A stretch of 21,337 nucleotides of DNA from UBA6911 sp964481255 (GTDB taxonomy: Bacteria; Acidobacteriota; UBA6911): positions 1 to 21,337 of the forward strand of contig CAYZTZ010000051.1 in assembly GCA_964481255.1 (NCBI GenBank). Direction: 5' to 3'. The position numbers were made by a program, and so were the translations under genes. The stretch's first letter is position 1; each line of letters starts with the position of its first letter. Shown in pieces: positions 1 to 7,226 of the stretch. Below the pieces are notes generated by a model. That model saw only the letters and a program-made list of their open reading frames with translations, ran no database searches and had not been told where the DNA came from.

Positions 1-255
1 CCCGGACGGCCCAGAGGGCTCATCCTCACACGAATATTTCGTGAGCACGGCACTCCAGAGCCGTGCGTTCTCGTCGCGGCGTCTATATCCATATCCCCAC
101 TCCCTTGCCTGTGCACTGCGTTTTTGACGAAACCATGGGAAAGAGTGGCCTCTTTATCAGCAGAATTATTTCTTCTGCTGGAGGTTGAAGATGGAAGACT
201 GCAAGAGGCGTCCCGAAATCAGCTCAAAGCTTCATGCGGTCCTGTCTCGTTCGCG
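1..255. other. Left-end non-coding stretch with two small hairpins
   Basis: No convincing gene is seen. Two perfect short hairpins lie side by side: a 6-bp stem at 29-34/38-43 with a 3-nt loop, and a 7-bp stem (GCACGGC/GCCGTGC) at 45-51/60-66. They are downstream of the minus-strand ParB-domain gene and could mark its 3' end, but neither is followed by a T-run, so a terminator call is weak. Confidence 0.35.
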
Positions 256-1206
256 CTATTCCTCGACATCGGGCGCTCCGCCGGAGCGTGCCAGGTCCTC
301 GGGACGAATCTTGTCCACGTTGAAGCGTTTGGCCGAAGCGGTCATTTTGGCGAGCACTTCGTCAAAATCGAATTCCGCGGCTTTGGAAAACCGCGTCGGG
401 TTGGCGCGCGCCACGACAAAAGCTTTAAGGTAAGGGCTGTCGAATCCCTTCTCCTTGAGCTTCGCCACCACTTCGCCGATCACCTCATCCAGGTCGAGCA
501 CGGATTGCGCGCGGCGCGCCCGTTCCGGCAGTGCGCGGGAAAGCGGCAGTTCAAGGAAATCGTCCGCGCGCCGCAGGACGGGCTGATAGGCCCCTCCGCT
601 GAACCGAGGTTTCTTTTCGTAGCACAGGCCCAGGGTCAAATAGGCGGGTTCCTCGAACTCGAACGCGAAATCGCTCTCCTTTTTCGCGCTTTCCGCCGCC
701 AGGGCCCTGTACATGCGAACGACCTCCAAGGACTTCTCGCGCAGGTTGTGCGCCTTCTCCGTGTTGAGCGCCAGGATTTTAAATGCGATATCGGCATCGG
801 GGACGAGGAGGACCGTGATCGATTTCGCGCCGAGCCGTTTCATCGCCTGGAGGCGGTGGTTGCCGTTCGGAGTCCAGTATCCTCCGTCATGGGGGACGGC
901 GACGATCGGATCCAGAAAGCTGCCGGTTTTCTCGATGGCCGTCATGAGACGCTTCACATGGGTGTCGGACGCGTCGCGCTGATACGGCGTCGGTTCAACG
1001 CACTCGATGGGGAGCGCGGCGAGAATCAGGTCGCGGCCGCCGAACGGGTCGCGGTAGCGTCCCAGCACCGCCCCCCCGCTCGCCTGCACACTCCGGGCCG
1101 CTTCCTGAGACTTGGCATCTCCGGAGGAGATGATTTCACTCGCGGCCAGCCCGGCGGATCCGGGCGCGGCCTTTTTTCTGCGTGCGATCTTCTTTGGACG
1201 CGGCAT
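256..1206 (-). CDS. ParB N-terminal-domain protein (solo, function unknown)
   Basis: A 316-residue protein with a ParB/Srx-type N-terminal domain at roughly residues 62-138. The domain shows the PYQRD segment, a predicted helix carrying VKRLMTAIEKTG, and the family's GxxR box as GNHRLQAMKRLGA (GNHR at 115-118). In this superfamily the box lies in a nucleotide-binding or nuclease-like fold. The first 20 residues are very basic (PRPKK, ARRKK), which fits nucleic-acid binding. I see no classic ParB helix-turn-helix; the C-terminal half is charged and helical and I do not recognise it. ATG at 1206 is preferred because GAAAGGAAAG stands just upstream; an in-frame GTG at 1239 would add 11 residues. 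No parA partner is visible, so a chromosome-partition role is not supported. It is divergent from the molybdenum-hydroxylase gene. Its function is open. Confidence 0.75.
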   Translation of the reverse strand: MPRPKKIARRKKAAPGSAGLAASEIISSGDAKSQEAARSVQASGGAVLGRYRDPFGGRDLILAALPIECVEPTPYQRDASDTHVKRLMTAIEKTGSFLDPIVAVPHDGGYWTPNGNHRLQAMKRLGAKSITVLLVPDADIAFKILALNTEKAHNLREKSLEVVRMYRALAAESAKKESDFAFEFEEPAYLTLGLCYEKKPRFSGGAYQPVLRRADDFLELPLSRALPERARRAQSVLDLDEVIGEVVAKLKEKGFDSPYLKAFVVARANPTRFSKAAEFDFDEVLAKMTASAKRFNVDKIRPEDLARSGGAPDVEE

Positions 1207-1575
1207 ACGCTTTCCTTTCGCAAAGGTTTTGAACTTCACTTTGCCCCTATTTCACCTCAACGGCGAGTGAAAGCCAATAAGGAACAGGCTACGCTGTCCC
1301 CGGATTCCTATGATTTTGCCATATGGCCTGTTCAGGTAAAAAGAGACGGAATGGGCGGGAATACCGGATTCTCCGCGCCGGCGCCGCTTTCCGCCCTCGG
1401 GCTGGAGCTCTGGAAGGCAGCCGAGGCCATTCGGAGAAGGGTGACAGCATCAGCCATAGGGTGCGCTGGGTCGAACGCATGACCGGCCGGCTTCTGAAGC
1501 CCGGTTCTTCCGGCAAAGCGCTTTGATCGTCCTGCCCTGGATCCCCGGCCGCCTGTTTCTCCAGCGGCTTTTCCG

Positions 1576-1606
1576 TTGCGAAAGCGCTCCTCATCGGAGC
1601 TATACT
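1576..1606 (+). promoter_or_regulatory. Possible sigma70-like promoter before the molybdenum hydroxylase
   Basis: TTGCGA (1576-1581) and TATACT (1601-1606) are separated by 19 bp, slightly longer than ideal. A GCTCC/GGAGC hairpin occupies the 3' part of the spacer. The start codon is about 40 bp downstream. This rests on consensus matching only. Confidence 0.3.
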
Positions 1607-1635
1607 GTCGCCAGGTTGTATCCGATTCGCGCTTA

Positions 1636-1640
1636 GGGGA
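1636..1640 (+). promoter_or_regulatory. Ribosome binding site deciding a TTG start
   Basis: GGGGA lies 6 nt before TTG at 1647. No ATG or GTG with better spacing begins the conserved N-terminal part, so TTG is taken as the start of the molybdopterin subunit. Confidence 0.6.
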
Positions 1641-1646
1641 CCTGAA

Positions 1647-4109
1647 TTGGCTGAACGATATAGACCCTGGACCTGGGAAATTCCCGAAGGCAGCGCGAGT
1701 GTGAGGCGCGCCGTGACGCGGCAGGACGCGTACGAGCGTGTGAGCGGAAACGCCATCTATACGCGGGACATCCACCTTCCCGGGATGCTGTACGCCAAGA
1801 CCCTGACTTCGCCTTACGCCCACGCCAGAATCGTGTCCATGGACACGAGCCGGGCCGAGAAGCTCCCGGGAGTGCGCGATATCCTGAGGTTCGACGATCC
1901 GGACGTGTCCGACGAAAACGTCACCGGGACCGACGCGCACTACAATATTCTCACTCTCCCCGGTATCGGCGATTTCTATCAGCACCCCATGGGCGTCGTC
2001 GTGGTGGCCGACACTGAGGAGGTCTGCGACCGGGCTCTGCGGCTTATCGAAATAGAATGGGAGGAGAGGCCCTTTGTCCTGGACTTCGAAGAAGCGCTGA
2101 AGCCGGACGCCCCCAAGATCTGGAGCCAGGTGGAGCGTCTCCGGCGCACCGCAAAAGAGCCTAACACGATACTGACGGAAGACGTCCAGATCGGGGACGT
2201 CGAAAAGGGATTCGCGGAGGCGGACAGGATCATCGAATACAAGATAACCCGGGCCGCCAATTCCACGGCGGGCGTCGAGGCCATGGCCTGCGTGGCCCAG
2301 TGGAGAGGGGAATTCCTCGATCTCTGGGTGCACCATCAATTCAACCAGGTCCCCTATATCACGGCGGAGACCGATCCGTTGGTCCAGTTCGACGGGGACG
2401 ATATGGACGACCCCTTTGCGATGCCGAGCAATATCGGCCGCGGCCCCAGCCGCAGGAATCGTCTTCCACCTCTCGCCCACTGGTCCAAGGTAACCTTGAC
2501 CTATCCCTATCAGGGGTCTTGGTTCGGCGGGGTGACCTGGCTCGCCTATTCCGCCGGCTTTATCCGCCTGGCCGTCATCCTTGCGAAGAGGGCGGGCGGC
2601 AGGCCCGTGAATTTCCTTTACGACGAGAGCCAGTTTTACTGCAACGGCGACGAAGCCGGAACCTACACCTGCAAGGTCGGAGCCCAAAAGGACGGAACCG
2701 TCACCGCCTATCACTGGCACATGGTCGGAATGAGAAACCCCGCCATCGACAAGACTCCCGAATGCACCCGGATACGCAATATCCGCGGCAGCGAGGCGTG
2801 GGCGTTCACCAACCAGGGACACCACCAGTGTTACAGGCACGGGGCCGCGGCCTGCGTCCCCCACAATGTGATGTTCGACCGCGTAGCCGCCGAATTCGGG
2901 CTCGACCCGACCGAAGTCGCGCTCGTCAACGATGGCTGCCACGGTCACTCCTGGGAATGGGTGACCGAATATCAGAAGGAAAACGGCTTTCCCGGGAGAC
3001 AGAGTCTCAGGGAAGTGATCGCGCTGGGGAAGAAAGCCATCGGCTGGGACGAGAAATGGCACGCCCCCGGCGCCAGGATACTGCCCAACGGGAGGATGCA
3101 CGGCCTGGGTTTCATATCCATCAACGAATGGCAGGTGGGAATCTTTTCGGGGCCCGCGCCGCCCCTGGCCTGCCTGATGCTGCGCGACGGAAAGGTCTCC
3201 ATCATCGCGACGCGCTGCGATATGGGTGTTGATTCGGAATCCGGCTATCGCCAGTGCGTCGCCGCGGAGCTGGGGATGAGATACGAGGATACCGTTATCC
3301 ATGTGCGGCGCTCCGACAACAACGCATACGTTTTCCCGGGTCCGGGAGGCTCCTTCGGTACAACCGGCACGACGCCCCAGCTGGTTCTCGCCGCGCGCGA
3401 ATTGAAAAAGAAGATTCTGCAATACGCCGTCGCGCCGCGGATCGCCGGCAAAGGTACGCCGGAGCCCTTTTTCCCGAACGCGAAACCCGAAGAGCTCGAC
3501 ATCAGGGACAGCTTCATCTTCGAAAGGGCAAACCCGCAAAATAGAAGACCGGTGGCCGAAGTGGCCAATCATTTCTGGAACAGCGATCCGGCCATCGTCC
3601 ACCCCGCCGCGGCCGCCCTGGGTGAATTGCGATCCGAGGGGAAGCCGGACCCGCGTCTGTATATCATGCCCCGGCAGGCACATTTTGTGGAGGTGGAGGT
3701 CGACACGGAGACCGGACTCGTCGCAGTGACCGACATGGTGTGCGTCAACGACGTGGGACACGTCTTTAATCCCGAAGGAGCGATGGGCCAGCAATATGGA
3801 GGCGCCATCATGGGCCTGGGACGGAGCGCCATGGAGCAGAAAATTTACTGCCCGCGGACGGGCGTGGGACTGAACTGGGATCACATAGGCTACAGCCTGC
3901 CGACAATGAACGACTATCCGCCCATCCGGTGCATCCTGCACGAAAGCCGCCTGGGCTACTCTTCCTACGGGGCCTGCGGCATCGGCGAAAACGTCGGCGC
4001 CGCCGTCTCCGCAATCACTTCATCGGCCATATACAACGCGACGGGCAAGTGGATCATCGATTTCCCCATCACCCCCGAAAAAGTCCTGAAGGCCTTGGGG
4101 AAGATTTAA
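1647..4109 (+). CDS. Xanthine dehydrogenase-family molybdopterin-binding large subunit
   Basis: An 820-residue molybdenum hydroxylase catalytic subunit. An aldehyde oxidase/xanthine dehydrogenase a/b-hammerhead domain spans about 28-150 (VSGNAIYTRDIHLPGML, then SPYAHARI), followed by the two MoCo-binding regions. Visible landmarks are GSWFGG where the family usually has GGGFGG, RPVNFLYDESQ, a retained Arg397 in CYRHG where the family has the RG(F/G)G segment, PGPGGSFGTTGTT, VEVEVDTETGLV with NDVGHVFNP, and a C-terminal GIGE whose Glu781 matches the catalytic Glu. Enzymes of this family hydroxylate N-heterocycles, aldehydes or activated aromatic carbons with water as oxygen source; the substrate here cannot be read from sequence. 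No leader is seen, so it is probably cytoplasmic. The usual [2Fe-2S] and FAD subunit genes are not adjacent; flavin and Fe-S genes of other families lie 322 bp downstream. The family call is firm and the substrate is unknown. Confidence 0.88.
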   Translation: MAERYRPWTWEIPEGSASVRRAVTRQDAYERVSGNAIYTRDIHLPGMLYAKTLTSPYAHARIVSMDTSRAEKLPGVRDILRFDDPDVSDENVTGTDAHYNILTLPGIGDFYQHPMGVVVVADTEEVCDRALRLIEIEWEERPFVLDFEEALKPDAPKIWSQVERLRRTAKEPNTILTEDVQIGDVEKGFAEADRIIEYKITRAANSTAGVEAMACVAQWRGEFLDLWVHHQFNQVPYITAETDPLVQFDGDDMDDPFAMPSNIGRGPSRRNRLPPLAHWSKVTLTYPYQGSWFGGVTWLAYSAGFIRLAVILAKRAGGRPVNFLYDESQFYCNGDEAGTYTCKVGAQKDGTVTAYHWHMVGMRNPAIDKTPECTRIRNIRGSEAWAFTNQGHHQCYRHGAAACVPHNVMFDRVAAEFGLDPTEVALVNDGCHGHSWEWVTEYQKENGFPGRQSLREVIALGKKAIGWDEKWHAPGARILPNGRMHGLGFISINEWQVGIFSGPAPPLACLMLRDGKVSIIATRCDMGVDSESGYRQCVAAELGMRYEDTVIHVRRSDNNAYVFPGPGGSFGTTGTTPQLVLAARELKKKILQYAVAPRIAGKGTPEPFFPNAKPEELDIRDSFIFERANPQNRRPVAEVANHFWNSDPAIVHPAAAALGELRSEGKPDPRLYIMPRQAHFVEVEVDTETGLVAVTDMVCVNDVGHVFNPEGAMGQQYGGAIMGLGRSAMEQKIYCPRTGVGLNWDHIGYSLPTMNDYPPIRCILHESRLGYSSYGACGIGENVGAAVSAITSSAIYNATGKWIIDFPITPEKVLKALGKI

Positions 4110-4431
4110 AGGCATCCGCGCATTATCATGGCGCAGCGTAGCCGCAACCCGATTGAAGTGATTTCATGAGCCGGCCGCCGGCTGACAGCCGTGAGCCTTC
4201 AACTTCGGATCATGTGCGGACGGGCCTCCAGAGGCTGTCTCATAACATTAAAAAGATCGCTTGAATAGAATCAGTCATTGACGGCCGCCGAATGATCGGG
4301 CATGGGAGTTATGAGACAGCCTGCGGAGAAGCGTGCTCCCACGGGTGGTGGGCAAAGGCCCGCAATCTAACCAAAGCAACAGGAAGTTTCATGTTTGTAT
4401 GACGCATTGAGTTTTTGAAGGGGGCGCAAGG
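4110..4431. other. Intergenic region carrying a small IS-like element
   Basis: A 322-bp space between the molybdenum-hydroxylase gene and the flavin/Fe-S genes. It contains a 6-bp GC hairpin (AGCCGG/CCGGCT, 4169-4183) without a T-run and the inverted-repeat element described separately. Its last 100 bp would hold the leader of the next gene, with AAGGGGG at 4418-4424 as ribosome binding site. No credible ORF is seen. Confidence 0.6.
4226..4328. repeat. MITE-like inverted-repeat element (~103 bp)
   Basis: Two 21-bp arms, 4226-4246 and 4308-4328, are inverted copies with two mismatches. The inner 15 bp (AGGCTGTCTCATAAC and its complement) are perfect. Terminal repeats with a GGCTGTCTCA-type core resemble insertion-sequence ends. 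The ~60-bp centre cannot encode a transposase, so this looks like a non-autonomous or collapsed element. No clear target-site duplication is seen. A structural RNA or terminator is an alternative, but there is no T-run. Confidence 0.6.
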
Positions 4432-5901
4432 ATGATTCAGGGAAAAAGACTGGCCAAGATTGTGGGGTCGGGCAACGTCATCCTTGATCGGGCGGCGCTG
4501 GACGAATATTCCCGGGATATGAGTTTCGTCAATGCCGTCAAACCCATGTGCGTGGCGAAGCCGGGAAGCGCCGATGACGTTGAAAAAATCGTCGGACTTG
4601 CCCTCAAGACCCGGACACCGCTGGTGCCTGTGAGCTCGGGTCCGCCTCACTTCCGGGGCGACACCGTCCCCGGTTCCGGAGGGGCCGTCATCGTCGATCT
4701 GGGCCGCATGAAAGGGATCATCCGGGTCGACCGGGAGAACAGAGTCGTCATGTTCGAACCGGGCGTGACCTTCGGCCCCCTGATAGCCGCCGTCAACAAG
4801 GAGGGACTCCGGCTCAACATGCCTATGGCGCCCCGAAACACAAAGTCCGTCGTGGGCAGCCTCCTGGAGAGAGAGCCCGTCACGATGCCCAAGTACCATT
4901 GGGATATCGCTGATCCCCTGAATTGCGTCGAGGTGATTTTCGGGACCGGCGAAAAATTCAGGACCGGGGCGGCCGCCGGACCGGGCACGATAGAGGAGCA
5001 ATGGGCTGTGGGCGGAGGCCAGGTGGAAGCCGCCGGACCTTCTTCGGCTTCCTGGTATCGGATCATCCAGGGGGCCCAGGGGACCCTGGGCATCGTCACA
5101 TGGGCTTCAGCGCGATGCGAGATACTCCCCAGCCTGGAAGAACCCTTCCTGGTCGGTTCATCGGACCTGAACAAGATCTGCGAGATGACTCACTGGCTCA
5201 TCCGGTTGAGACTCCCCAACGAATGCCTTGTGCTGAATAGGGCGGCCTTGGCGGCGATCATGGCGGACCGTTGGCCCGATGGCTATTTCACCCTGAGGGA
5301 CTCGCTGCCCCCCTGGGCGCTTTTTTACAACTTGGCCGCCTATGAATACCTGCCGGAGGAAAGGATCGACGGCCAGATGGAGGACGTCCGAGATATCGCC
5401 CAGAGGGTGGGGGTAAGCCCCGTGCGGACCCTCGGCGCGGTCAAGGCATCGGATTTATTGGAGGCCGTCCGACACCCCTCTGCCGAACCCTGCTGGAAGC
5501 TCCGCTATAAGGGAGGTTGCGAGGATATATTCTTCCTGACCATCTACGACAGGCTCCGCGAGCAGATCGCGGTCATGGATGCCGCGGCGGCCGCGGCCGG
5601 CTATCCGGGCGCGGATATGGGGGTCTATATACAGCCGCTGGTGCAGGGTTCGAATCTGCACTGCGAATTCAACCTGTTTTACGATCCCGCGGACGCCGGG
5701 GAGCCGCGGAGAATCCGGGAACTGGCGGCCGCCGCCGTGCGGCGGCTGATGGACGCGGGAGCGCATTTTTCAAGGCCCTACGGCGAAAACACGCTTGCGG
5801 TCATGAACCGGGACGCGGCCGGCATCGCGGCCTTGAGGAAGGTCAAAAACATGCTGGATCCCGAAAACATTATGAACCCCGGCAAGTTGTGTTTCGGATG
5901 A
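4432..5901 (+). CDS. FAD-linked oxidase A (VAO/GlcD family)
   Basis: A 489-residue flavoprotein. A PCMH/VAO-type FAD-binding domain spans about residues 36-230, with KPGSADDVEKIV, the pyrophosphate-binding stretch VPVSSGPPHFRGDT, VDLGRMKGI, FEPGVTFGPL and a late GAQGTLGIVT. The C-terminal FAD-linked oxidase domain ends in LDPENIMNPGKLCF, a hallmark of the GlcD/D-lactate dehydrogenase/4-cresol dehydrogenase group. Such enzymes oxidise alpha-hydroxy acids or phenolic alkyl/alcohol groups and hand electrons on from FAD. No leader is seen. AAGGGGG sits 7 nt before the ATG. It is the first of four plus-strand genes packed with gaps of 43 and 13 bp and one overlap. With the downstream HdrD/GlcF-type protein and a second FAD oxidase it resembles a GlcDEF arrangement. 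The substrate is unknown. Confidence 0.85.
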   Translation: MIQGKRLAKIVGSGNVILDRAALDEYSRDMSFVNAVKPMCVAKPGSADDVEKIVGLALKTRTPLVPVSSGPPHFRGDTVPGSGGAVIVDLGRMKGIIRVDRENRVVMFEPGVTFGPLIAAVNKEGLRLNMPMAPRNTKSVVGSLLEREPVTMPKYHWDIADPLNCVEVIFGTGEKFRTGAAAGPGTIEEQWAVGGGQVEAAGPSSASWYRIIQGAQGTLGIVTWASARCEILPSLEEPFLVGSSDLNKICEMTHWLIRLRLPNECLVLNRAALAAIMADRWPDGYFTLRDSLPPWALFYNLAAYEYLPEERIDGQMEDVRDIAQRVGVSPVRTLGAVKASDLLEAVRHPSAEPCWKLRYKGGCEDIFFLTIYDRLREQIAVMDAAAAAAGYPGADMGVYIQPLVQGSNLHCEFNLFYDPADAGEPRRIRELAAAAVRRLMDAGAHFSRPYGENTLAVMNRDAAGIAALRKVKNMLDPENIMNPGKLCFG

Positions 5902-5944
5902 AAACGGACGTTGCGGATTCGACGCCTGTTATGGAGGACGCACA

Positions 5945-7213
5945 ATGGCACTCGAGGACTATCGCAGGGAGATGGAATTATGCCAGCGGTGTTCCGCCTG
6001 CAAGTTTATTCCCCTTGAAAAGGTCGAGCAATTTGAGCGCGTGAACGTCTGCCCCAGCATATCCCGTTACAACTTTCACGCTTACTCGGCGGGCGGCCGG
6101 ATGGTTTTGGGCGTGGCCCTGCTGGAAAACAGGATCGACTTCTCCGACAAGCTGCTGGAAGTCGTATACAACTGCCAGATGTGCGGCGCCTGCGACGTCT
6201 CCTGCAAGTATTCCATGGACATGGAAGTTCTCGAACCGCTGAACGAATTCCGGATCCGGTGCGTGGAGGAGGGCCGTACGCTCCCCGCCCTGGACGCCGC
6301 CGTCAACAGCCTGCGGAAACAGGGTTCGATGGCGCCGGGACCGAAGGCGGCCAAAAACCGATGGGCGGCCGTTTTGAAGGTTAAGGATCCTGCGGAACGA
6401 GGCGCCGCGGTCCTTTACCACGCCGGGTGCCGCACACGATGCGACCCCGAACTGTGGCCGGCGGCTCAGGCGGCGATCGCCGTGCTTCAGAAAGCAGGCG
6501 TCGACCCTGCCGTCGACGGGGACGGCGAACTCTGTTGCGGCGGCCGCGCCTATGAGATGGGATATAAAGCGGACTTTCTCAAGACGGCCGGGAAGAATAT
6601 GGAGCGCATCGGAAAATCCGGCGTCAAGACTCTGGTGACGGGATGCGCCGACTGCTACTACGCGTTCAAAGTGCTCTACGACAAGTTCGGCCTGAAAGGC
6701 GATCTCGAGGTGCTTCACATCGCGGAGTATATCGACCGGCTCATCAAAGGAGAGAGACTGAAGCCGAAGAAAAAATCTCCTATCCTGGTCACCTATCACG
6801 ATCCCTGCGGCCTTGGGAGAAAGGGTGAGCCTTACATACATTGGAGCGGGAGGGAAATCCCGGGGCACAGGCGTCTATTCGATCCTCCCAGGGAATTCCG
6901 CCGCGGCACCCACGGCGTCTATCAGCCGCCGCGCGATGTCCTGCGGAGCCTCCCCGGATTGAAACTCCGCGAGATATACCGCACAAAGGAATACGCCTGG
7001 TGTTGCGGCGCGGGGGGAGGCGTCCGGGAAACAAACCCCGTTTTCGCTTTATGGACGGCGAGGGAAAGGATCGCCGAGGCGGAGGAAACCGGAGTCGAGG
7101 CTCTTATCACCGCATGTCCCGGCTGCAAGCGGAGCTTTATCGACGCAATCAAGAGCGGGGGGAGCGGTCTGAGAGTTTACGATATCGCCGAGCTCGTGGC
7201 CCGCGCCGTCTGA
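5945..7213 (+). CDS. Fe-S oxidoreductase with two [4Fe-4S] motifs and two CCG domains (HdrD/GlcF type)
   Basis: A 422-residue electron-transfer protein. The N-terminal ferredoxin-like part has CxxCxxC at 13-19 with a distant CP at Cys36, and CxxCxxCxxxC at Cys77, 80, 83 and 87; together these fit two [4Fe-4S] clusters. Two cysteine-rich CCG domains follow. The first has YHAGC, then CCGG at 197-198 and GCADC; the second has YHDPCGLGR, then CCGAGGG at 353-354 and ACPGC. The same layout occurs in GlcF, LutA-like proteins and HdrD. In those complexes this subunit takes electrons from an FAD partner and passes them to quinone, a thiol/disulfide or another carrier. No membrane span is evident. GGAGG lies 7 nt before the ATG. 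It sits between two FAD oxidases, so I infer that it serves both. The acceptor is unknown. Confidence 0.87.
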   Translation: MALEDYRREMELCQRCSACKFIPLEKVEQFERVNVCPSISRYNFHAYSAGGRMVLGVALLENRIDFSDKLLEVVYNCQMCGACDVSCKYSMDMEVLEPLNEFRIRCVEEGRTLPALDAAVNSLRKQGSMAPGPKAAKNRWAAVLKVKDPAERGAAVLYHAGCRTRCDPELWPAAQAAIAVLQKAGVDPAVDGDGELCCGGRAYEMGYKADFLKTAGKNMERIGKSGVKTLVTGCADCYYAFKVLYDKFGLKGDLEVLHIAEYIDRLIKGERLKPKKKSPILVTYHDPCGLGRKGEPYIHWSGREIPGHRRLFDPPREFRRGTHGVYQPPRDVLRSLPGLKLREIYRTKEYAWCCGAGGGVRETNPVFALWTARERIAEAEETGVEALITACPGCKRSFIDAIKSGGSGLRVYDIAELVARAV

Positions 7214-7226
7214 GAAAGGGGGGAGC

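Larger units (their letters stand above)
1207..1646. other. Divergent intergenic region
   Basis: About 440 bp without a convincing gene, between the minus-strand ParB-domain gene and the plus-strand molybdenum-hydroxylase gene. It holds an interrupted inverted repeat (GAACAGGC at 1282-1289, GCCTGTTC at 1326-1333), a 5-bp hairpin at 1586-1600 and a TATACT box at 1601-1606. Open frames crossing it run antisense to the neighbouring genes and have no family features. Confidence 0.6.

Noticed and set aside
256..1206. Chromosome or plasmid partition locus
   Set aside because: There is no ParA gene, no parS-like palindrome cluster and no ParB helix-turn-helix.
124..1482. Plus-strand open frame of 452 codons
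   Set aside because: It is opposite the ParB-domain gene, which has a recognised domain and ribosome binding site; no motif is seen in the plus-strand product.
1332..3941. Long antisense open frame (869 codons) on the minus strand
   Set aside because: It lies opposite the molybdopterin subunit, whose family motifs are intact. The antisense product is low-complexity and lacks any family motif; high GC explains the open frame.
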